From contig NC_045150.1 in NCBI RefSeq assembly GCF_008831285.2, positions 15,435,362-15,499,361 on the forward strand: DNA of 64,000 nt, given 5' to 3'. The notes under the pieces are model-generated. The model was not told where the DNA came from and searched no databases. It was given only the letters and a program-made list of their open reading frames with translations. The DNA is from Nymphaea colorata (Eukaryota; Streptophyta; Magnoliopsida; Nymphaeales; Nymphaeaceae). Numbering within the stretch: position 1 is the first letter of the stretch; each line of letters begins with the position of its first letter. Both the position numbers and the translations under genes were made by a program. Of this stretch, positions 57,672 through 64,000 are shown piece after piece.

Positions 57672-58560
57672 TTGGCCAATAGGTTAGAATGTTCCCAAAG
57701 AAACAATGAGACCGCTTCCTAGGGTTTTCCCCCAGCAACGGTTATGGCTGGAAAGATTTGGTTAGTTTTCATATTTAATTTCATAACTGCAAGTGGCCCT
57801 TCTTGCAGTTACAAAATGTAAATATGGGGCTCAAGGCCACTATCCAACATCTCCCACTTAGTCATGAAACTGTCAGATTGTTTCCACTGTTTGTGGGTTT
57901 CCTTGATCTTTAGTTACGTAGTTTTTCATATTGGTTTATCCATCGTAACTTAAATTTTGTTCAAAGGTTGTAGCAAGGTTTTTTTTTCTTTTGTTTTTCA
58001 TCACAACCTTTCAAATATTCAATATATTTTACATTACTTACAAGGTTTTTTTCATGCACAAGTATTTCCATCGTAACATATTAAACTTAGTCTCATCTGA
58101 ACCACAAGCTTTACATAAAAATCAACAAGAATTCTCTTCATTATAATGCTAGCAATCATATAAGCATTTGAAGCGTACATGTATATTCTCTTTTTATTCA
58201 ATAATGAAGTTAGCTTAGATATTTTTCAACCACCTCACAAAGAGAGGATGTTCTTAGCCCCGTACGGGCTACATGCTTGGCTAATAAATCATTAGGAACT
58301 TTCTTTTTGTTAAAAATGCTAGCAATTATATGAATATATCTTTTCTTTCATTTTGTCATTGTGGATAATCAGATAACAGTTGCAGAATTGGCTGCCTCTA
58401 CTCCGCGCGGGAGAAGGTAGCCGAGCCTTCTCTTCGGCAGAAAAAGGAAAAATTAAAAGAAAAGAAAAGGGGAAACGAGGAGGTCGCTTGTTGATGAAAC
58501 AGCTTTGGGGTGAAGATATCCTTCTTTTTTTTTACATATTTTTCAATAAAATTATATAAT
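57672..58560. other. No gene seen
   Basis: The first 40 bp match the TNL upstream flank. The rest is AT-rich. A GC-richer patch at 58390-58440 contains GAGAAGGTAGCCGAGCCTTC, a partial palindrome. Confidence 0.4.
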
Positions 58561-58589
58561 GGCAAAGAGAAAATATTGTTTCTATAATG

Positions 58590-59130
58590 TTATTATTTCT
58601 AGGAGAATGTGAGATTTTAGAAGATTATTCTATCTATAAAAGATGCCAAATGTTGATATCTAAGCTAAGAGAAACATCAATTTATAATTCACAAGTTACG
58701 ACAAATAGAAATCTGTGCACCAACTTGAGGGGGAGATTGCTTACTTATTATGGAAGGAGGTGTAGAAGCACGCATGATTTTTTCACTTAGTAAAATCTAT
58801 TAGGCAACAGATCCTGTTACTGAAATCAGTGGGATATGTTGCCATCTTGAGTTATCCTCGATTGGCTTGGTAATTGTTATCCTTATCTCTCAGCCTTCCC
58901 CCTTGTCTTTAAAATGTGAATGTAAGAGAGAAATGGAATGTAACACAGAGCAGCATCTATCATATAATGAAGCTTGTCTCCTTTCCTCGTGGATGTAGGC
59001 AGTAATGCCGAACCACGTAATCATGTGTGCCTTTTTGTCTCTTTAAACTCCTTTCTTCTCTGTTTTCCCCTGCTCCATGATTATTAACATTGATTTACAC
59101 TTACATCTTCATTGCTTCTCAAGGGTGTCA
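58590..59130 (+). mobile_element. Ty1/Copia remnant: end of pol, polypurine tract and 3' LTR
   Basis: GTGCACCAACTTGAGGGGGA at about 58716-58735 is the usual end of Copia pol (…CAPT and stop) followed by the polypurine tract. The next 380 bp look like a Copia LTR and include the common GGATGTAGGCAGTAATGCCG and AACCACGTAA words (58993-59020). Boundaries are approximate; no matching 5' part is in the window. Confidence 0.6.
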
Positions 59131-59249
59131 TTGATGGCAGAGAAAGCAAATTCTTTAATTGCTAGAGAGGTTTTCGTCAATCTATCACGTAATCATCGAT
59201 TAACAAAAAAGAAAGATGTGTTGCATCCCCAATCTATCATAAACAAATC

Positions 59250-59731
59250 AGAGTAGAAGGTTGGCATCACGATCAACTCAGAAAAGTCCACAATCATTCC
59301 ATTCAAGGGGTAGGAAATGTCCCTCGTGGAGATTCAAAATTGCTTGGGGATTGGAAGTGAAACACATTCCTTTGACTTACCCTGGGATTACCCTCTTTAA
59401 TGGCAAGTTGGAGGAGGGCCTATGCATGACTCCAGAAGAGAAAGTCAAGTGCAAACTTGGCAGTTGGAAGGCTAAATGCCTGTCATATGCTGCCTGCCAA
59501 ATGCCTTCTAAAGCATGTTATTGGAAAGCTCCTAACTGTTGGTTTAGAATGTACAAGTTACCACAGTGCATTATCCAGAGGTTAAATTCAGTTATGGCAA
59601 ATTTTCTGTGGTGGCAATTGGACAACGAGCATATTGCTCACTTGATTGGCTGGGAAGCATTGAGTAGAACTTTCTCAGAAGGTGGAGGTGAAATCTTTCA
59701 AACCTTGAAATGCTCAACAGGGAAGACATGA
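59250..59731 (+). pseudogene. Third LINE fragment (RT thumb region)
   Basis: HIPLTYPGITLFNGKLEEG, then GSWKAKCLSYA and QRLNSVMANFLWW...LIGWEALSRTFSEGG, is the region between RT and zf-RVT of plant LINEs. An upstream piece (INSEKSTIIPF) is in another frame. The sequence is distinct from the two larger LINEs, so it belongs to another subfamily. Confidence 0.8.
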
Positions 59732-60332
59732 TACTGTTGGCAAACAAGGCTAGACTTCATGGTGGGCTGTGAGCATTCAGTTATTGGAGTTATACATCTG
59801 ACCATGGGCTCACAAACACCCAGCACTTGTTCTTGGAATTGGCTTTCCATTTGCTGGTGGTGGAAGAAGATTGGTCATAAGATAGTCACACATATCGAGT
59901 TTTCTTGAAAAAGACATGATAAAAATGTGAAAAAAGAGTTGGCCAATAACAACAAAAAAAAAATATCGTGTGTATCTTAAAAAATTAGCAAAATAAGCAA
60001 GACAAAAAAACATTTTTTTTTTGCATCTTTCTATAATTTGGCCATGATGAAAAGAGCACTATGAAAGCAGCTAATATATAGAAAATAAATTGAAAAAAAT
60101 AAGGTATAGAAGATTGATTGAAGAAAACGCATGGTGCATAGATCAAATTGGAGGCAATACAATTGGTTTCCCCTCAAAATACGCTAAACTGTGTTTCTCC
60201 TTTCCAAACTAGAAAAAAAATGGATGACTTCTAAATTGTCTCCCTGTTGCTTTTCCACTCCACGACACAATATCTTGCCTCTCGTGCTCCCTAGCTCACC
60301 CACTTGTTGTCTCGCTCTCTCTCCACCCCTCG
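59732..60332. other. Intergenic, no gene seen
   Basis: AT-rich, with A- and T-runs. It ends at the 3' terminus of the inverted LINE. Confidence 0.45.
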
Positions 60333-60508
60333 CCATAGCAGCTTGCTAGGGGATGTGGGCCCCTACCTTTATTAAACAAAATGAGCTATACAACAAAGAG
60401 GGAAAGGATAGCAACAGAAAAAACTGCTATCCTTCAGACACAGTATAACCAAAGGCTGACTCAGCTCTTCCAAAAAACAACTGTCATAACACTAGATACA
60501 GGAAAAAA

Positions 60509-60832
60509 CTAAAAATCAGTGTAGGTTGCACACAAAAAAACGTCCCTCCACTCCTTGACGTAGGAAGTAATGAAGGATCCTAAATCAGCCGTAGGATGAT
60601 CCCTTTCAATCTTGACATTGTAGTGGAAATCTTTGACAAGCATGTGGAACTCCGACCATATCCTACTGTCGTCATAATGTTGTTGTATCCTCTGGACAAG
60701 GGCTTCGATCCTAGTGTAGATAGTAACACAACCGCCATACTCCTTATGATACCTGAACAAATTTTCCATCACCTCCAGCTCACCAGCGAGTACACTGGCC
60801 CTTGGATTCAACAATATAGCCATGCCATTCAC
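60509..60832 (-). pseudogene. Second LINE, conserved terminal domain
   Basis: NGMAILLNPRASVLAGELEV and TRIEALVQRIQQHYDDS match the terminal domain of the first copy closely, ending at the same position relative to the 3' terminus. Confidence 0.8.
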
Positions 60833-61923
60833 TCCATCACTGCATAAGAGTTTCCAGCAACCCTCAACTTCCCAGCGATTTCGACTTGTGTGACCTCAAA
60901 GAAAAGCATATTAGAAGGTTCTCTACACCTAGCAGAATAGATAAGATTGGAAATGGCCCAAGTACAGACAGTGCCTTCCGTTTCCTTGGTTCATTTGATA
61001 CCCAATAAAGTGACCACACATGTCGACCATATTTCTTCTTTAATATTAATGGCTGCACTAGGTTTGTCTTCATGCGTAAGCTTATTGCGATGCCACCAGA
61101 TTCGCCAGCAAACAATAGGGAATGTGATTCTCCAACACACCCTCAGGCACCCGTCATGCACCTTCTTATGCATCCACCGTTTGATTTCAAACTGGAAGTT
61201 GCGAGTGGGTGAATAGATGATGCCGAACTTGGCCGAGATTCATTCCCAAATTTCTGGCTACCTTGCAATGGAGCATAACATGTTGATTAGTTTCTTCAGC
61301 TTTCCTGCAAAAAAGACAACAGTTAGCAAGTTGGAAACCTAGCACTTTGATTCTGTCTAAAGTGGTTAATCTGCCCTAGCTAGCAAGGAAGCTGAACCAG
61401 CATGCACTAGATGAAGCTTTTCCTTGCCAAATGTATTTCCTCCAGCTCTCTCTCTCCCTGGCTGCCCTAGTATGATCGAGAATGTCTCCAACTCCAATAC
61501 AAGTTTGATGGTTGTCTTTCCAAACAACCTGGTCAGCTTCATTAGATAGAGGGATAGAGTCTATGTTGCCAATGAGGCCTATGCACACTTCCTCAATATT
61601 ATCATTTGTGTCCCTCCTGCTCAAGAGCACCTTAATTTTAACCGAGATATTGAGTTCTCTCGCAATATTAACAGAACTGTCCCCACTAATCCACTGGATA
61701 AGTGGGCTACCCTGTCAAGGATCGAGCCGGAAACGACAGCGGCTGCCATCCCCAAGCTTCCACTCTGTCTTATCCTATATATGTCTCCAGCCCCAACTAC
61801 CTCTAATTGACCTATTATGCGTCTAAAGACTATTCTTTTGGAGGTACTTATCCTTGTTTACCTTGGCCCAGATGCCATCATCCATCAAGAGTCTACTACA
61901 CCTGCTAGCCAACAGAGCGTGGT

Positions 61924-62466
61924 TCAAGCCCTCCACTTTCTATTGGCCAATGCCCCCAAGATCATAAGGATTGCACAGTCTAGCCCAACTGATGTGGTGG
62001 ATATGCCAAGCAGACTCACCATCATTCCAAAGGAATCGTTTGCATATGTTTTCAAGTTTTTTATTAATTCTACGAGAAGACGGAAGACCAACATCCAATA
62101 GTGGGGGAGGGTAGACAACAGATATTTAATAAGGATGATACACCAAGCAAAAGAGAGAATGCAAGCTTTCCATCCTGCGAGCTTACTTTCCATTTTGGTA
62201 TGCAGTGGACAACACATGTCCTCAGTCAGTCTACCATAGAAAAAAGGTACTCCAAGATATTCAGCTGGAGGGGAGCCCATCGGCCATTGAAGGATGTTGT
62301 TGAGATCCTCTACCCTACAATCTAGAGTTTTGTCTAGGAAGACAACAGATTTTTCTTTGTTCACTTTCATACCAGTGAACTTCTCAAATTGCTCTAGCAT
62401 CTCTTTAATGGCACAAGAGGAGCTTATAGAAGCCTTAGAAACCATGAGGACATCGTCTGCATACAT
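61924..62466 (-). pseudogene. Second LINE, RT catalytic YADD and thumb
   Basis: Begins MYADDVLMVSKAS and continues through KVNKEKSVVFLDK and YLGVPFFYGRLTED to GWKACILSFAWCIILIKYLL. It covers the RT catalytic Asp pair and thumb in one frame and lacks the frame change seen in the first copy near 55590. Confidence 0.87.
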
Positions 62467-63215
62467 AACTACTTCTGTCTCTTGGGAAGCATTTCAGATC
62501 TTGGAAATTTGGATGTTCTTGTTACAGACCTCCACTTGAATATGGCGATTGAAGATTTCCATGACTAGAATAAAAAGGTATGGGGACATTGGGTCCCCCT
62601 GTCTGAGTCCTTTAGAAGCAGTGAACTTGTCCCCCAAGCGACCATTAATCACCATCTCGTACAACACTGAAGAAACACATTTCATCGCTAACTCTATCCA
62701 TCTGGGGTGAAATCCCAGCACATGCATGCTATTCTGCAAAAATTTCTAAGAAATTCTATCATATACCTTCGAAAGATCCAACTTAAGAAAGCAACCCCCT
62801 TTCGACCAAAAATCTTAGAATTAGCGATCTCCTTCGCCCATAAAATGTTGTCTTGAATTTGCCTCCCTTTAGAGAAAGCAGCTAGGTTACTTTGAACCAG
62901 TCTCATGATGACATCCCTCATCCTGATAACTAGTATTTTGGCAATAATCTTATAAATGGTGTTGTATAAGGATATGGGCCTGTAATCCTCAACCCTGATG
63001 GCATTCAGGTTTTTTGCTATCAGGCAAATCATTGTATGGTTAACACTTCCAACAAGTTTAGTTTTCAGGAAGAAATCTTGCACAGGTGCAACCACATCAT
63101 TTCCTATGATGCTTCAACAATCCTTGTAGAAATAGTTCGAGAAACCATCTGGGCCAGCAGTACTATCCTTGTCAAGACTCTTGACCTCCATAGCTATCTC
63201 CTCTCTCATGATTGG

Positions 63216-63947
63216 TCATAACATCCATTGGTTCTCTTCATTGGTAACCATGTTGCCATCTATTATACCTGCAAACAGATCTCCAGAAGCTACATCAAAC
63301 CCCAAAAGCTGCTGGAAATGAGAGGTACAAGTCTGCAAGATATTGGTCTCCTCTGTATGTATTTCCCCATCTACTTTGATTACCTTGATATACCGCTTAG
63401 CCTTACGACAGTTGGCCATGATATGAAAGAAATATGTGTTTCTGTCCCCCTCTGTGAGCCATCTAACCTGAGACCTTTGCTTCCACAATACTTCTTCCAT
63501 ACAGGGGGCATCATTGAGCAAACCTCTAACCTCATACTCCTTTTTAGTAACTCCCCAATCCCCATTTTCAACGAGAAGCCTGCTCTGGTCTAGGCGAAGA
63601 CAAAGATTCTCAATCCGGCTCTCTAGCCGACCAAACTTCTCCACATTCCATCTCAACAAGGCAACTTTAACTAACCCTAGCTTCTTAAGGAGTCTGATCA
63701 TGGGGAAGCTAGTGACATTGAAGCCACATTCCTTCTTGACTATATCCAACCCATTTGAATCCATGATCCAAGGCTTGAATAGCCTGAAAGGACAATGACC
63801 CTTGTTCAGTCTGTTATTCGTGAACGTCTGATATGCTAAGAAGCTGTGATCAGAAGTGAAGGAAGTAGAGACCTTGATCGTTCCATTACCACCAAACTCG
63901 AAGACCCACTTATCATTCACAAAACACCGGTCAAGTTTACACAACAC
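63216..63947 (-). pseudogene. Second LINE, endonuclease end to RT start
   Basis: 243 codons, including CFVNDKWVFEFGG, TSDHSFLAYQ with the catalytic SDH intact, and RWLTEGDRNTYFFH. A stop at 63216-63218 falls after ENQWML, where the first copy continues in frame, so one codon has mutated. Confidence 0.85.
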
Positions 63948-64000
63948 AGTATGTTGCCCTGTTGTGATTAGACCACGTAAATTTCTTGGAGGGATCTTCC

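Larger units (their letters stand above)
60333..64000 (-). mobile_element. LINE (L1-like), second copy, inverted, runs off the window
   Basis: It matches 53830-57510 of the first LINE throughout, on the opposite strand, and ends with the same AGCAAGCTG(C/T)TAT terminus at 60333. Pieces in order on the minus strand: endonuclease end and linker (63947-63216, keeping SDHS), RT fingers (63095-62694), palm with GLRQGDPMSPYLFILVMEIF (62739-62494), YADD and thumb (62466-61924), zf-RVT region (61630-61376) and terminal domain (60832-60509). Several frame changes make it non-functional as assembled. Its 5' part lies beyond position 64000. Confidence 0.9.

Overview
This is a stretch of nuclear DNA from a flowering plant. 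The evidence is intron-containing plant genes, an R2R3-MYB repressor of the MYB4 type, a TIR-NBS-LRR (TNL) immune receptor, and plant lineages of LTR retrotransposons, LINEs and hAT/Harbinger miniature elements. TNL genes are lost in grasses, so a monocot is unlikely; I cannot place it further (eudicot, magnoliid or early-diverging angiosperm). One 100-N assembly gap lies at 30678-30777.

Layout. 1-17307 is mostly AT-rich intergenic DNA with microsatellites and five small nonautonomous hAT-like elements, each with a recognisable 8-bp target duplication. It holds one clear gene, the MYB4-like repressor (6853-8140, plus strand, three exons), with AC-type MYB sites upstream. 17308-30677 is a large Ty3/gypsy element of the Tat lineage: a 3.8 kb 5' LTR, an extra ORF carrying a plant mobile domain (PMD), gag, a protease followed by a G-patch-like segment, RT, two RNase H domains and integrase. 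Only the first 191 bp of its 3' LTR precede the gap. 31414-36443 (minus) is a four-exon TNL gene with a premature stop in the NB-ARC domain and at least one frameshift. 36444-41177 holds repeated copies of the TNL 5' flank and a 919-bp PIF/Harbinger-like element. 41178-46911 is an older decayed relative of the Tat element, itself hit by a hAT element and an inverted LTR-like sequence. 46912-52336 is intergenic DNA with a 280-bp direct duplication and further small elements. 52337-57671 is a second TNL first exon (pseudogene) split by a 4.8 kb LINE flanked by an 11-bp target duplication. 57672-64000 holds a Copia-type remnant, a third LINE fragment, and a second LINE copy in the opposite orientation that runs off the window.

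How it fits together. The only host genes seen are the MYB repressor and the TNL cluster (one near-complete but broken gene, one exon fragment, several promoter-like duplicates). Everything else is transposon-derived and shows a layered insertion history. The least ordinary item is the PMD ORF inside the Tat-lineage retrotransposon. The many single-base frame breaks in an element whose LTRs look almost identical raise the possibility of residual indel errors in this assembly, which also bears on the state of the TNL gene.
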